Source: Stenotrophomonas sp. SY1 (GTDB lineage Bacteria; Pseudomonadota; Gammaproteobacteria; Xanthomonadales; Xanthomonadaceae). From it: a DNA stretch of 50,025 nucleotides. The position numbers and the translations under genes are program-made. The stretch is taken from contig NZ_JAJOYR010000004.1 of NCBI RefSeq assembly GCF_021202945.1, positions 1-50,025 on the forward strand, given 5' to 3'. The notes under the pieces are model-generated. The model ran no database searches. It worked only from the letters and a program-made list of their open reading frames with translations, and was not told the DNA's origin. Positions 14,882 to 25,959 of this stretch are shown here, in pieces; the stretch's first letter is position 1; the number at the start of each line of letters is the position of its first letter.

Positions 14882-15247
14882 ATGGCCAAACTGCTCCTCA
14901 ATCTGCGCAACGTCGGTGAAGACGAACGCCGCGAAGTCGGTGAACTGCTCGACCGAAACGAGATCGCCTGGTATCGCACCGAAGCCAGTCCATGGGGTAT
15001 TTCCCACGGTGGCATCTGGCTGCGCGAGAACGACGATCATCCGCGTGCCAAGGCGCTGATGGCCACGTATCAGGCCGAGCGATCGCAGCGGGTGCGCGCC
15101 GAACGCGAGGCGGCGTTGCGCGATGGCAGTGCCGAGACGTTCAGCGGCTTGTTCAGGCAGCGCCCGCTGTACGTGATCGCGGTGCTGCTGGGCATGCTGG
15201 CGGCTGCGGCGCTGGTGCTGCTGCCGTTCGTGCTGCTGCGCGGCTGA
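14882..15247 (+). CDS. DUF6164-like small membrane protein (121 aa)
   Basis: The N-terminal half (MAKLLLNLRNVGEDERREVG to about 65) resembles DPD-like/DUF6164 proteins that start with a ferredoxin-fold domain acting on small polypeptides; it is followed by a charged helix and one C-terminal membrane segment (about 95-117). Divergent from the FKBP gene and 51 bases upstream of trhO. The family name is from memory; role unknown. Confidence 0.7.
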   Translation: MAKLLLNLRNVGEDERREVGELLDRNEIAWYRTEASPWGISHGGIWLRENDDHPRAKALMATYQAERSQRVRAEREAALRDGSAETFSGLFRQRPLYVIAVLLGMLAAAALVLLPFVLLRG

Positions 15248-15298
15248 TCCGGCCGCCGGATGGCGGCGATTCGGGTACGGCGGCTTACAATACGGCCC

Positions 15299-16054
15299 AT
15301 GATCGTCAATACCGCCGCCTACCATTTCGTCCCCCTCACCGATGCGCAAGCGCTGACCGACATGCTGCTGGAGCGTGCCCAGGCGCAGGCACTGCGCGGC
15401 ACCATCCTGGTGGCGGAAGAGGGCATCAACCTGTTCCTGGCCGGAAGCCGTGAGGGCATCGACGCCTTCTACGATGCATTGAAGGCAGATGCACGCTTCG
15501 CCGACATGCGGGTGAAGTACAGCTACAGCCAGATGCAGCCGTTTGCGCGGCTCAAGGCCAAGGTCAAGTCGGAGATCATCAGTTTCCGGCGCGATGACGG
15601 CCAGCCGCTGGATTACCCGCGTGCGCCAAGCGTCGCACCGGCCACCGTGCAGCGCTGGCTGCGGCAGGGCCATGACGACGATGGCAAGCGCGTGGTGATG
15701 CTCGATACACGCAACGAGCAGGAATTCGCGCACGGCACCTTTACCGGCGCGCTGACCCTGCCGATCGGCAAGTTCACCGATCTGCCGCAGGCGCTCGAGC
15801 CGCATCGCGATGCACTGGCCGACGCCACCGTGGTCAGCTTCTGCACCGGCGGCATCCGCTGTGAAAAGGCCGCGCTGTGGATGCAGAATGACGGCATGCA
15901 CAACGTGTTGCAGCTGGAAGGCGGGATTCTCGGTTACTTCGAGGAAGTGGGCGGCGAAGGCTACGACGGCCGCTGCTTCGTGTTCGACGAGCGCGTGGCG
16001 CTGGACGCCGAACTGCAACCGCTGGTGGATCGCGACGAAAGCCAGGCGGCCTGA
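15299..16054 (+). CDS. trhO: tRNA uridine(34) hydroxylase, rhodanese family
   Basis: A 251-residue YceA/TrhO protein: an N-terminal acylphosphatase-like domain (1-95), a central rhodanese domain (115-215) with catalytic C182 in the loop CTGGIRCEKA, and a family-typical ending GYDGRCFVFDERVALD. TrhO hydroxylates uridine at position 34 of certain tRNAs as a first step to cmo5U-type modifications. The ATG at 15299 matches the family start (MIVNTAAYHFVPL). A longer frame from 15260 looks unneeded. Confidence 0.9.
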   Translation: MIVNTAAYHFVPLTDAQALTDMLLERAQAQALRGTILVAEEGINLFLAGSREGIDAFYDALKADARFADMRVKYSYSQMQPFARLKAKVKSEIISFRRDDGQPLDYPRAPSVAPATVQRWLRQGHDDDGKRVVMLDTRNEQEFAHGTFTGALTLPIGKFTDLPQALEPHRDALADATVVSFCTGGIRCEKAALWMQNDGMHNVLQLEGGILGYFEEVGGEGYDGRCFVFDERVALDAELQPLVDRDESQAA

Positions 16055-16156
16055 TGCCCGCGCAGGCTGGAATGCGATGAAGCGCAATCCCAGCGGCTGA
16101 GTGGTCTTGATTGACCGCCAACGGCACCTCCCCCAAGCCGCCCTTTCATCTCCGGT

Positions 16157-16301
16157 GAAAGGGCAACAGCGGGGCCTCGCAGCGATCTGGCAGGCCATGC
16201 ACGGCTGCCCCCTCCCTTTTGCGCAGTAAAGGGGGAGGATTGGGGAGGGCTGACTTTCCACCGAGCGGTGCTGCAACTCGCGCGGTGGCCAGAACGAAAC
16301 A
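16157..16301 (+). repeat. direct repeat, copy 1 (156-bp period)
   Basis: Begins GAAAGGGCAACAGCGGGGCC and ends around CAGAACGAAACAAC. It is repeated in tandem at 16313 with about a dozen differences. Inside is a G-rich/C-rich imperfect palindrome (CCCCCTCCC...GGGGGAGG). It lies in a 529-bp gap between trhO and the oxidoreductase gene, which otherwise holds nothing coding. Confidence 0.8.
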
Positions 16302-16312
16302 ACGCATCTACT

Positions 16313-16458
16313 GAAAGGGCAACAGCGGGGCCTCGCAGCGATCTGACAGGCCATGCACGACTGCCCCCTCCCTTTTGCGCAGCAAAGGGGAGGGTTGGGG
16401 AGGGGTGACTTTCCACTGAGCGGTGCTGCAACTCGTGCGGCGGCCAGAACGAAACAAC
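16313..16458 (+). repeat. direct repeat, copy 2 (156-bp period)
   Basis: Second copy of the unit starting at 16157, same orientation, about 90 percent identical by eye. Both copies contain segments of the kind scattered in Xanthomonadaceae intergenic DNA (compare the C-rich palindromic repeats near 21710 and 26045). Confidence 0.8.
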
Positions 16459-16583
16459 CCACCTACCAGCCCGTTCACAGCCTGCGTGGCAACGTCCCTG
16501 CGGAAAACAGCGTTCAGGCGACAGCGGTTCTCAATCGATTCAAGGGCCCCATGTCGTTTCCATATCTCCCTGGAAGCCGCCGC

Positions 16584-17576
16584 ATGATTCCTCTTTCCAT
16601 CCTTGATCTGGCGCCCGTCTGCGAAGGCTCTGGCCCACAGCAGGCCTTCGCCAACATGCTCGATCTGGCCCGCCACGCCGAGCGCTGGGGCTACCGCAGG
16701 TATTGGCTGGCCGAGCATCACAACATGCCGGGCATCGCCAGCGCGGCGACTTCGGTGTTGATCGGGCACGTCGCTGGCGGCACCTCGACCATCCGCGTCG
16801 GCGCAGGCGGCATCATGTTGCCCAACCACTCGCCGCTGCAGGTGGCCGAGCAGTTCGGCACCCTGGCGTCGCTGTACCCGGGGCGTATCGATCTGGGACT
16901 GGGCCGCGCGCCCGGCACCGACCATCCCACCGCGCGGGCATTGCGCCGCTACTTCGACAGCGCCGACCAGTTCCCGCAGGACGTGACCGAGCTGCTGCAT
17001 TACTTCGAGCCGGCCCAGCCCGGACAGAGCGTGCAGGCAGTGCCGGGTGCGGGTGTTGACGTGCCGGTGTGGCTGCTGGGTTCCAGCCTGTTCAGTGCGC
17101 GGCTGTCGGCGGCGATGGGCCTGCCGTTCGCCTTTGCCTCGCACTTCGCGCCGGATTCGATGGATGAAGCGCTGGCGTTGTACCGCCGTGATTTCCGGCC
17201 GTCCGAACGTTTGCAGCAGCCGTACGCGATCCTGGCCCTGAACGTGGTCGCCAGCGAATCGGAAGCGCAATCACGGCGCTTGTTCACCACCCAGCAGCAG
17301 AGCTTCGTGAACCTGCGGCGTGGCCGGCCGGGGCAGATTCCGCCGCCGCTGGATGACATCGAGGCGTTCTGGGAGCCGCACGAAAAGGCTGGCGTCGAGC
17401 GCGCACTGGCCTGCACCGTGCTGGGTGATTCGGCGCAGGTGGCCGAAGGTATGCGCGTATTCGCCGAGCGTCACCGCCCGGACGAAATGCTGCTCACCGC
17501 CAACATCTTCGATCACGGCGCGCGTCTGCGCTCGTTCGAACTGGCGATGCAGGCCTGGACGACGGCGAACCGCTGA
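16584..17576 (+). CDS. LLM-class flavin-dependent oxidoreductase (330 aa)
   Basis: A single-domain luciferase-like monooxygenase of the YhbW/MsnO8 type. Family landmarks are [12 protein letters not shown] at the start, [19 protein letters not shown] (about 34-52), [20 protein letters not shown], and [17 protein letters not shown]. The enzyme should use reduced flavin and oxygen; the substrate is unknown. The ATG at 16584 gives the family start; an ATG at 16551 would add 11 residues. The gene stands alone after the tandem repeat. Confidence 0.87.
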   Translation: MIPLSILDLAPVCEGSGPQQAFANMLDLARHAERWGYRRYWLAEHHNMPGIASAATSVLIGHVAGGTSTIRVGAGGIMLPNHSPLQVAEQFGTLASLYPGRIDLGLGRAPGTDHPTARALRRYFDSADQFPQDVTELLHYFEPAQPGQSVQAVPGAGVDVPVWLLGSSLFSARLSAAMGLPFAFASHFAPDSMDEALALYRRDFRPSERLQQPYAILALNVVASESEAQSRRLFTTQQQSFVNLRRGRPGQIPPPLDDIEAFWEPHEKAGVERALACTVLGDSAQVAEGMRVFAERHRPDEMLLTANIFDHGARLRSFELAMQAWTTANR

Positions 17577-17586
17577 GGATTGCTTG

Positions 17587-17614
17587 CGCGGGAGCGGCCC
17601 AAGCCGCTCCTGCG
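17587..17614. terminator. REP-like hairpin between convergent genes
   Basis: GGAGCGG/CCGCTCC with a CCCAAG loop, flanked by GCG and TGCG, fills most of the 42-base gap between the oxidoreductase gene and exoD, which end facing each other. It resembles the GTAGGAGCGGC palindromes elsewhere in the window and may terminate or protect both messages. Confidence 0.5.
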
Positions 17615-17618
17615 GGGA

Positions 17619-18248
17619 TCAGCCGCCGAACCAGCGTTGGGTCAGCGCAATCACGCCGTTGACCATCTGCTCCGAGCTCAGGCCGAAGAACACAATCGCG
17701 CTGATCGCGGCAATCCAGTTGAACAGCATCAATGCGCCATCGCGTTCGATCAGCGCCAGTGCGAACAACAGCAGCTGGAAGCCGAACAGATAGTTGGTGA
17801 AGGGGATCGGCAACGACAGCAGGATGCCGACCAGGATCAGCAGCAGGCCGGTCAGCATGCGTGCCGGCAACGGGCTGATCAGCAGTTGCAGGCGCGGCTT
17901 GAGCATGCGGTCGAGCCGCTGCAATGGCCGGTTGATCTTGCCCAGAAAGGTGCGCATGGTGCCGCGCCTTGGTCCCCGGTTGCCGATGAACGCCGGCAGC
18001 CATGGGCGCGACAGGCCACATACAAGCTGCAGGCCGATCAGCAGCACCAGCGGGCCGCTGACGGCGCCGCCGATACCGGGAATCGGGATGAACGCCGGCA
18101 GGATCGCGACAAACAGGAACATGCCGAAGGCGCTTTGTTCCAGCCCCTGAAGAATCTGCCGCAGGGTCAGCTGCTCGGTTGCCTCGCCATGTTCGAACAT
18201 CTGCAGCAGGGTGCGGATGCCTTCCTTGCGGTAATGGCGGTGCTTCAT
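17619..18248 (-). CDS. exoD: ExoD-family exopolysaccharide synthesis protein
   Basis: A 209-residue membrane protein with the ExoD pattern: a polar N-terminus with LTLRQILQGLEQSAFGMFL (about 28-46), IPAFIPIPGIGG-like proline/glycine segment, LVLLIGLQLVCGLSRPWLP, and RLQLLISPLPARMLTGLLLI before two further membrane segments. ExoD was named for an effect on exopolysaccharide in rhizobia; its molecular action is unclear. It lies 15 bases downstream of the CorC-like gene on the same strand and may be co-transcribed. Confidence 0.85.
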   Translation of the reverse strand: MKHRHYRKEGIRTLLQMFEHGEATEQLTLRQILQGLEQSAFGMFLFVAILPAFIPIPGIGGAVSGPLVLLIGLQLVCGLSRPWLPAFIGNRGPRRGTMRTFLGKINRPLQRLDRMLKPRLQLLISPLPARMLTGLLLILVGILLSLPIPFTNYLFGFQLLLFALALIERDGALMLFNWIAAISAIVFFGLSSEQMVNGVIALTQRWFGG

Positions 18249-18263
18249 CGCAGCGGATCCTGG

Positions 18264-19607
18264 TCAGCCCGTGGTGTCATCGGCGTCGTCGTCCGGCAGT
18301 TTGCGCAGCAGCAGCTTGTCGATGCGCGCACCGTCCAGGTCGACGATCTCGATGCGCCAGCCAGCCCAGTCGAAATACTCGCCCGCGTGCGGGATGCGGC
18401 CGAAGTGATGCATGCACATGCCGGCCAGCGTGTAGTAGTCGCCTTCTTCGGCGTCCGGCAGTTCAGCGCCTTCCATCAGTTCGCGCAGGTCGTCCACCGG
18501 CAGCGAGCCATCGACCAGCAGCGAGCCGTCGGCGCGGGTGACCACCAGCGCGTCCTCGTCGGTGTTTTCGGTGGCCTGCAGGCGGCCGACCACCGCGCCC
18601 ATCAGGTCGGAGATGGTGACCAAGCCCTGGATTTCGCCGTACTCGTCCACCACCAATGCCATCGACTGGTGCTCTTCGCGGAAGATTTCCAGCAGCTTCA
18701 TCGCGTGGGTGGATTCGGACACGTACAGCGTCTCGCGCAGGTTCTCGAACAGCGAACCATTGCCGCCGTCCAGTCGCGTGACCAGTGTTTTCACTTCGAG
18801 GATGCCGGCGATGTCCTGATCGTTGCCGCGGTACACCGGATAGCGCGAGAACGCATGCTCGCGCATGGTGTGCAGGTTCTTTTCCGGATCGGCGGTGGTA
18901 TCCAGCCAGGCGATGCGGTTGCGCGGCGTCATCAGGCTGTCGGCGGTGCGATCGCCCAGGCGCATCACGCGGTTCATCATGTCGCGCTCGTGCGAGTCGA
19001 TCACGCCGGCCTCGTGGCTTTCGGCCACCAGCATGCGGATCTCTTCTTCGGTGACAGACGCCGATTCGCTCTTGCCCAGGCCAAGCAGGCGCAGGACCAG
19101 CTGGGTCGAGCGCGACAGCAACCACACGCCGGGCGCGGCGATGCGGGCCAGCCAGCTCATCGGTACCGAAACGATGCCGGCAATGTCTTCGGAGCGGGTC
19201 AAGGCCAGGCGTTTGGGTACGAGTTCGCCGAAGATCAGTGTCAGATAAGTGATCAGTGCGACTGCCAGGACCTTGCCGAGGAAGGACGAGTACGGTTGTG
19301 GCTCGCCGATCAGCGAGAAGGTGGCCGACAGGGACGGGAAGGCCGCCTGCAGGTGCTGGGCGATCGCGCCGCCGATGGCATCACCACCATAGACGCCCGT
19401 CAGGATGCCGATCAGGGTAATGCCGATCTGCACCGTGGATAGGAAATTCTCAGGCTTTTCAGACAGTTCCAGTGCACGTTGAGCGCGCTTGCTGGTGATG
19501 GCCTGCTGTTTGAGGCGGCTCTTGCGCGAGGTCATGACCGACATTTCGGACATGGCGAAGAAGCCATTGAGCAGGATCAGGGCAAGGACAATCAGGAACT
19601 CAAACAC
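18264..19607 (-). CDS. HlyC/CorC-family (CNNM-type) transporter with CBS domains (447 aa)
   Basis: Domains in order: a CNNM/DUF21 membrane domain (1-200) with LNGFFAMSEMSVMTSRKSRL and FGELVPKRLALTRSED; a CBS pair (about 215-340, MTPRNRIAWLDTTAD, YPVYRGNDQDIAGILEVKTL, MALVVDEYGEIQGLVTISDL); and a C-terminal CorC_HlyC FAD-like-fold domain (about 355-437). The family is linked to Mg2+/Co2+ export. The start ATG at 19607 is followed at once by a membrane helix. It opens a two-gene leftward unit with exoD. Confidence 0.88.
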   Translation of the reverse strand: MFEFLIVLALILLNGFFAMSEMSVMTSRKSRLKQQAITSKRAQRALELSEKPENFLSTVQIGITLIGILTGVYGGDAIGGAIAQHLQAAFPSLSATFSLIGEPQPYSSFLGKVLAVALITYLTLIFGELVPKRLALTRSEDIAGIVSVPMSWLARIAAPGVWLLSRSTQLVLRLLGLGKSESASVTEEEIRMLVAESHEAGVIDSHERDMMNRVMRLGDRTADSLMTPRNRIAWLDTTADPEKNLHTMREHAFSRYPVYRGNDQDIAGILEVKTLVTRLDGGNGSLFENLRETLYVSESTHAMKLLEIFREEHQSMALVVDEYGEIQGLVTISDLMGAVVGRLQATENTDEDALVVTRADGSLLVDGSLPVDDLRELMEGAELPDAEEGDYYTLAGMCMHHFGRIPHAGEYFDWAGWRIEIVDLDGARIDKLLLRKLPDDDADDTTG

Positions 19608-19882
19608 GGGTCTCTCCCCGGGTTGGTGACAGGGAGGGCGGGTGTTTGCGATGGCGGCGGGCGCTCAGGAACGTAGTCCGGCGCGGCGGCGGGGGGTAAG
19701 GGTCGTCGTCCATAGGGTGCGCCATGCAGGCGCCGGGCGATCTTAGCAAACCCGAAGCCGTTGACGACAACGTCGTGTTCACATTTTTATTCAGGCTGGG
19801 TAGTGGGAATACCCTCATTGCCATCTAACGGTCATAATTCGCCCCCGATGCCGTCCCTCCCGCGACGGCGAATAGGTTCCCC
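19608..19882. other. intergenic region between divergent genes
   Basis: It holds the upstream regions of the CorC-like gene (left) and the DUF47-pit operon (right). The 60 bases before the right-hand start are relatively AT-rich (TTCACATTTTTATTC near 19777; CATAAT near 19835). No convincing Pho box or defined promoter pair could be assigned by eye. Confidence 0.4.
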
Positions 19883-20509
19883 ATGTTTTCGTTGCAGACC
19901 ATCTTCGGCTCCGGCAAGCAGTTCTACACCTACCTTGATGAGGCCGCGCAGGCCGCCGCTGACAGCGCCAAGGCGCTGCACACGATGATGCGTGAAGCTG
20001 ATCGCGAGCCGGCGCTGGATGCCTTCAAGCTCGCCCGTCTGCGCGAGCGCGCTGCCTCGGACAAGATCAGCCAGGCGCTGGTGGACAGCTTCATGACCCC
20101 GATCGAGCGCGAGGACATCGAAGCGCTGGGTTCGGCGCTGTACAAGATTCCCAAGCAGATCGAGAAGTTCGCCGATCGCTATTCGTTGGCCGTGCAGCAC
20201 CTGGAGCACATCGACTTCGCCCCGCGTGCGGCGATGCTGGAGCAGGCGGCCGATGTCGTGGTGGATATGGTCAACGATCTGCGCAACATGAACCTGGATC
20301 GCATGACCGCGCTCAACGAGAAGCTGCGTGCGCTTGAGAACGAAGCCGACCGGCTGATGCTGGAGCTGTACCGCGACATCTACTCCGGTCGTCTGGACAA
20401 CCTGCAGATGTTCCTGCTCAAGGAATTCTTCGAGATTCTGGAAAAGGCCATCGACCGTTGCCGAGAGGCCGGTGTGGTGGCGTACCAGATCGTGTTGAAA
20501 AACAGCTGA
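19883..20509 (+). CDS. DUF47-family (PhoU-like) protein paired with Pit phosphate transporter
   Basis: A 208-residue, all-helical DUF47 protein. It starts MFSLQTIFGSGKQFYTYLDE, and contains the typical KISQALVDSFMTPIEREDIEAL-like segment near 65-85 and DNLQMFLLKEFFEILEKAIDRC near 170-191. DUF47 proteins resemble PhoU and are nearly always encoded with Pit-type transporters, whose activity they are thought to modulate. Here the pit gene starts 13 bases downstream, fitting an operon. Confidence 0.9.
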   Translation: MFSLQTIFGSGKQFYTYLDEAAQAAADSAKALHTMMREADREPALDAFKLARLRERAASDKISQALVDSFMTPIEREDIEALGSALYKIPKQIEKFADRYSLAVQHLEHIDFAPRAAMLEQAADVVVDMVNDLRNMNLDRMTALNEKLRALENEADRLMLELYRDIYSGRLDNLQMFLLKEFFEILEKAIDRCREAGVVAYQIVLKNS

Positions 20510-20522
20510 CGGGGGCGGGTAG

Positions 20523-21644
20523 ATGCTCACCCTTGTTCTGGTGGTGATCCTGGCAGCGCTCGTCTTCGAGTTCATCAACGGCTTCCACGACACCGCCAAC
20601 TCCATCGCCACCGTGGTGGCGACCAAAGTGCTCTCGCCCGGCTGGGCGGTGATGCTCGCTGCTTTCATGAATCTGATTGGTGCGCTGACCGGCACCGCGG
20701 TGGCACTGACCATCGCCAACGGCCTGATCAACACCGATGTGGTGGATGTGACGCCGCAGGTGATCCTGTGCGCGCTGCTCGGCGGCATCGTCTGGAACCT
20801 GATCACCTGGTGGAAAGGCCTGCCGTCCTCGTCCTCGCACGCATTGATCGGTGGCCTGTGCGGCGCCGGCCTGGCTGCGGCACACAACAACTGGGATGCG
20901 TTGATCTGGTCGCAGAACCTTGGCAACTGGGCGCAGAACAAGGGCCTGTTGTGGAAGGTGTTCGTGCCGATGATCACCTCGCCGATCGCCGGCTTCCTGC
21001 TGGGCATCGTGGTGATGTGCCTGCTGTGGGCGATCATCGCTGCGATGGCCCGCATCGGCGGCGTGCTCGGCCGGATGGCGCGTCCGCGTTGGGTCAATGC
21101 GTTCTTCGGCAAGGCGCAGATCGTCTCGGCTGCCTACATGGGCTTCGCCCACGGTCATAACGACGCGCAGAAGACCATGGGCATCATCGCCATGACGTTG
21201 ATCGGCGCCGAGGCGACCGGTGCGTTGAACGACCTGCCGTCCTGGCTGGCCTTCATGCATCCGGACGCGCATGCCGGTGACGGCATCGCGATGTGGATCG
21301 TGCTGACCTGCGCCGTGGTGATGGCCGCCGGTACCGCCTCGGGCGGCTGGAAGATCATCAAGACGCTGGGCCACAAGATGGTCAAGCTGCACCCGATCCA
21401 CGGTTTTGCCGCGGAGACCAGTTCGGCCACGATCCTGACCCTGGCGGCCCACTTCGGCATGCCGGTGTCGACCACCCACAGCATCTCCACCGCGATCATG
21501 GGCGTTGGCTTTGCCAAGAACCCGAAGTCGCTGCGGTTGGGTGTGATCGAGCGCATCCTGTGGGCGTGGATCCTGACCATTCCGGCCGCCGGTGGCTGTG
21601 CCTACCTGATCCTGAAGCTGTTCGAGGTCGTTGGCTGGAACTGA
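20523..21644 (+). CDS. pit: low-affinity inorganic phosphate transporter, PiT family
   Basis: A 373-residue polytopic membrane protein with both PiT signature repeats: INGFHDTANSIATVVATK near 20-37 and FAHGHNDAQKTMGIIAM near 206-222, and the later SATILTLAAHFGMPVSTTHS. It imports phosphate, usually as a metal-phosphate complex, with protons. Preceded by GGGGGCGGGTAG, a purine-rich but unusual ribosome-binding region. Followed by a rho-independent terminator. Confidence 0.93.
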   Translation: MLTLVLVVILAALVFEFINGFHDTANSIATVVATKVLSPGWAVMLAAFMNLIGALTGTAVALTIANGLINTDVVDVTPQVILCALLGGIVWNLITWWKGLPSSSSHALIGGLCGAGLAAAHNNWDALIWSQNLGNWAQNKGLLWKVFVPMITSPIAGFLLGIVVMCLLWAIIAAMARIGGVLGRMARPRWVNAFFGKAQIVSAAYMGFAHGHNDAQKTMGIIAMTLIGAEATGALNDLPSWLAFMHPDAHAGDGIAMWIVLTCAVVMAAGTASGGWKIIKTLGHKMVKLHPIHGFAAETSSATILTLAAHFGMPVSTTHSISTAIMGVGFAKNPKSLRLGVIERILWAWILTIPAAGGCAYLILKLFEVVGWN

Positions 21645-21673
21645 TCGGTTCCCCGGTTTGACGAAACGCAGAA

Positions 21674-21697
21674 GCCCGCCAGCAATGGCGGGTTTTT
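21674..21697 (+). terminator. rho-independent terminator after pit
   Basis: CCCGCC/GGCGGG stem with a 6-base loop and TTTTT, 30 bases after the pit stop. Confidence 0.8.
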
Positions 21698-21770
21698 GTT
21701 TGCCTCCTCCCCTGCGCCGACGGTGAGGGGAGTTGGGGCGGGGCCGCCGCCCCGCAACGTCGGAGTGCAA

Positions 21771-21800
21771 AAAAAGCCCGCCGATGAAGGCGGGCTTTTT
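21771..21800. terminator. bidirectional terminator after parE
   Basis: A perfect 12-bp stem AAAAAGCCCGCC/GGCGGGCTTTTT with a 6-base loop. The A and T ends give a U-tract on either strand, so it can end parE (leftward) and stop read-through from pit. Confidence 0.85.
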
Positions 21801-21842
21801 CGGTCGGGGGGTGCCTCCGGCCTTGCGGCCGGTTGCCGCCGA

Positions 21843-23732
21843 TCAGACTTCCAGCGAAGCCAGATCGCCCTTGCTCTCCAGCCAGCCCTTTCTATCAGCG
21901 GAGCGCTTCTTGGCCAGCAGCATGTCCATCAACGAATGGGTCATTTCGCCATCGTCCACGGTCAGCTGCACCAGGCGACGTGTGTCCGGGTGGATGGTGG
22001 ATTCGCGCAGCTGCTGGGGGTTCATCTCGCCCAGGCCCTTGAAGCGGGTGACGCTGACGTGGCCGCGGATCTTCTCGCGTTCGATCTTGTCCAGCATCGA
22101 GCGCTTCTCTTCCTCATCCAGCGCGTAGAACACCTGCTTGCCCACGTCCACGCGGAACAGCGGCGGCATCGCCACGAACACGTGGCCGGCGTCGACCAAT
22201 GCCGGGAAGTGCTTGAGGAACAGTGCGGCCAGCAGGGTGGCGATATGCAGGCCGTCGGAGTCGGCGTCGGCCAGGATCACCACCTTGCCGTAACGCAGGC
22301 CGGACAGATCGTCCTTGCCCGGGTCGCAGCCGATGGCCACGGCCAGGTTGTGCACTTCTTCCGAGGCCAACACGCTGCCGGACGCCACTTCCCAGGTGTT
22401 CAGGATCTTGCCGCGGAGCGGCAGGATGGCCTGGAAGTCCTTGTCGCGGGCCTGCTTGGCGCTGCCGCCTGCCGAGTCGCCTTCCACCAGGAACAACTCG
22501 GTGCGCGACAGGTCCTGGCTGATGCAGTCGGCCAGCTTGCCGGGCAGGGCCGGGCCCTGGGTGACTTTCTTGCGGGTGACCAGCTTTTCGGTCTTCAGGC
22601 GGGCGCTGGCGCGCTCGATGGCGATCTGCGCGATCTTCTCGCCCAGCTCCACGTTCTGGTTCAACAGCAGGCTGAAGGCGTCATGGGCGGCGCCCTCGAC
22701 GAAACCGGCCGCCTGGCGCGAGGACAGGCGTTCCTTGGTCTGGCCGCTGAACTGCGGGTCGGTCATCTTCAGCGAGAGCACGAACGACACGCGGTCCCAG
22801 ACGTCTTCCGGGGCCAGCTTGACGCCGCGCGGCAGCAGGTTGCGGAAGTCGCAGAACTCGCGCAGCGCCTCGGTCAGGCCGGTGCGCAGGCCGTTGGCGT
22901 GGGTGCCGTGCTGGGCGGTCGGGATCAGGTTGACGTAGCTCTCCTGCACCAGCTCGCCTTCCGGCAGCCAGGCCACGGCCCAGTCGACGATCTCGGTTTC
23001 CTTCTTCAGGCTGCCGGTGAACAGGTCTGCGGGGAGCATCTCGCGCTCGCCCAGTTCGGCCTTCAGGTAGTCGCGCAGACCGTCCTCGAAGTACCAGGTA
23101 TCGACTTCACCGGTGGCTTCGTCGGTCAACTTGACGGTCAGGCCGGGGCACAGCACGGCCTTGGCGCGCAGCAGGTGGCGCAGGGCGCGCACGTTGAACT
23201 TGGGGGTGTCGAAGTACTTCGGGTCCGGCCAGAAGCGCAGGCGGGTGCCGGTGTTCTTCTTGCCGACGCTGCCGACAACTTCCAATGGGCTGGCGCGGTC
23301 GCCGTCGCGGAAGGTGATGCGGTGCTCGCTGCCTTCACGGCGGATGTGGATCTCCACCAGCGTGGACAGTGCGTTGACCACCGATACGCCCACGCCGTGC
23401 AGGCCGCCGGAGAAGGTGTAGTTGCGGTTGTTGAACTTGCCGCCGGCGTGCAGGCGGGTAAGGATCAGTTCGACACCGGGAATCTTCTCTTCCGGGTGGA
23501 TGTCCACCGGCATGCCGCGGCCGTCGTCGCTGACTTCACAGCTGCCGTCCTTGAACAGCACGACTTCCACGGTCCGGGCGTGGCCGGCAAGGGCCTCGTC
23601 CACCGAGTTGTCGATGACTTCCTGCGCCAGGTGGTTCGGGCGCGCGGTGTCGGTGTACATGCCGGGACGGCGTTTGACCGGGTCCAGGCCGGAGAGGACT
23701 TCGATGTCGGCGGCGTTGTAACGGGCGTTCAT
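21843..23732 (-). CDS. parE: DNA topoisomerase IV subunit B
   Basis: The 629-residue ATPase subunit of topoisomerase IV, which decatenates daughter chromosomes with ParC. GHKL ATPase motifs are E38-N42 in [18 protein letters not shown] (69-75) and GGLHGVG (109-115); the TOPRIM motif EGDSAGGSA is at 417-425 with a later [13 protein letters not shown]. Length fits ParE, not the roughly 800-residue GyrB. The ATG at 23732 ([13 protein letters not shown]) is the family start; a frame to 23801 adds a non-homologous leader. ParC is not nearby. Divergent from the small exported protein gene. Confidence 0.93.
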   Translation of the reverse strand: MNARYNAADIEVLSGLDPVKRRPGMYTDTARPNHLAQEVIDNSVDEALAGHARTVEVVLFKDGSCEVSDDGRGMPVDIHPEEKIPGVELILTRLHAGGKFNNRNYTFSGGLHGVGVSVVNALSTLVEIHIRREGSEHRITFRDGDRASPLEVVGSVGKKNTGTRLRFWPDPKYFDTPKFNVRALRHLLRAKAVLCPGLTVKLTDEATGEVDTWYFEDGLRDYLKAELGEREMLPADLFTGSLKKETEIVDWAVAWLPEGELVQESYVNLIPTAQHGTHANGLRTGLTEALREFCDFRNLLPRGVKLAPEDVWDRVSFVLSLKMTDPQFSGQTKERLSSRQAAGFVEGAAHDAFSLLLNQNVELGEKIAQIAIERASARLKTEKLVTRKKVTQGPALPGKLADCISQDLSRTELFLVEGDSAGGSAKQARDKDFQAILPLRGKILNTWEVASGSVLASEEVHNLAVAIGCDPGKDDLSGLRYGKVVILADADSDGLHIATLLAALFLKHFPALVDAGHVFVAMPPLFRVDVGKQVFYALDEEEKRSMLDKIEREKIRGHVSVTRFKGLGEMNPQQLRESTIHPDTRRLVQLTVDDGEMTHSLMDMLLAKKRSADRKGWLESKGDLASLEV

Positions 23733-23891
23733 GTATCTCGATAAGGCGCTGAAACGACGGGGGAGTGTGCGGTCTGCCGGCGATTTTTGCACGCGGGGCA
23801 TTCAGGGCGCGGGCAGGCGCGCCGGGGTATCCTGTATGCGGTCAAAAAGTAAGCGCCCCACCCATGGCTGGCGCACGCTGAGGAGGACCGG

Positions 23892-24155
23892 ATGAAATCG
23901 TCGAAATTGCTGGTTCTGGCCGCTGTCGCCGCCGCGGTAGTGGCGGTTCCCTTGGTCATGGCGCAGAACGCCGACAAGGGCAGGGCGGGTGAAACCGCGC
24001 AGGGCGCACAGAGCGCTCCGGTGGACAAGGCGCAGAGCGAGGCCGAGCAGAAGGCCAAGCGTCGTGCGGCCGCTGCCGCGCAGGACAAGGCGCAGGGCGG
24101 CCAGCAGGCCGAGCCGCGTGAAGAAGAGGAAGAGGAAGCCCGTCGCCGTCGCTGA
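23892..24155 (+). CDS. small exported Ala/Lys/Glu-rich hypothetical protein (87 aa)
   Basis: A clear signal peptide (MKSSKLLVLAAVAAAVVAVP, cleavage near VMAQN) precedes about 60 residues made almost only of A, K, Q, E, R, G and D, ending in EEEEEEARRRR. The ATG follows GAGGAGGACCGG. The mature part is likely disordered or helical and very hydrophilic. No family recognised. The gene has its own strong terminator, so it appears to be an independent transcription unit. Confidence 0.65.
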   Translation: MKSSKLLVLAAVAAAVVAVPLVMAQNADKGRAGETAQGAQSAPVDKAQSEAEQKAKRRAAAAAQDKAQGGQQAEPREEEEEEARRRR

Positions 24156-24177
24156 CGCGGTTTTCACCTGTTGCATG

Positions 24178-24211
24178 GACGCCCCGGCGCAGGCCGGGGC
24201 GTCTTTTTTTT
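24178..24211 (+). terminator. strong rho-independent terminator
   Basis: GACGCCCCGG/CCGGGGCGTC stem with a CGCAGG loop followed by eight T's, 22 bases after the small exported protein gene. Confidence 0.9.
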
Positions 24212-24233
24212 GAGGTCGCCCTGCATTCCGTGC

Positions 24234-24262
24234 TTGGGAGTTTTGGCGACAACCTTTAAACT
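24234..24262 (+). promoter_or_regulatory. candidate sigma-70 promoter for pyrG
   Basis: TTGGGA (24234-24239) and TAAACT (24257-24262) with a 17-base spacer lie after the terminator and about 25 bases before the pyrG start, where a promoter must exist. The match is moderate. Confidence 0.45.
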
Positions 24263-24284
24263 AGGGCTTTCCGGGAGGCAGTGA

Positions 24285-25952
<1,668 letters not shown>

Positions 25953-25959
25953 GACGTCA

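Noticed and set aside
16353..16550. 66-codon N-terminal extension of the LLM oxidoreductase
   Set aside because: It translates the second copy of the tandem repeat; the family N-terminus starts at 16584.
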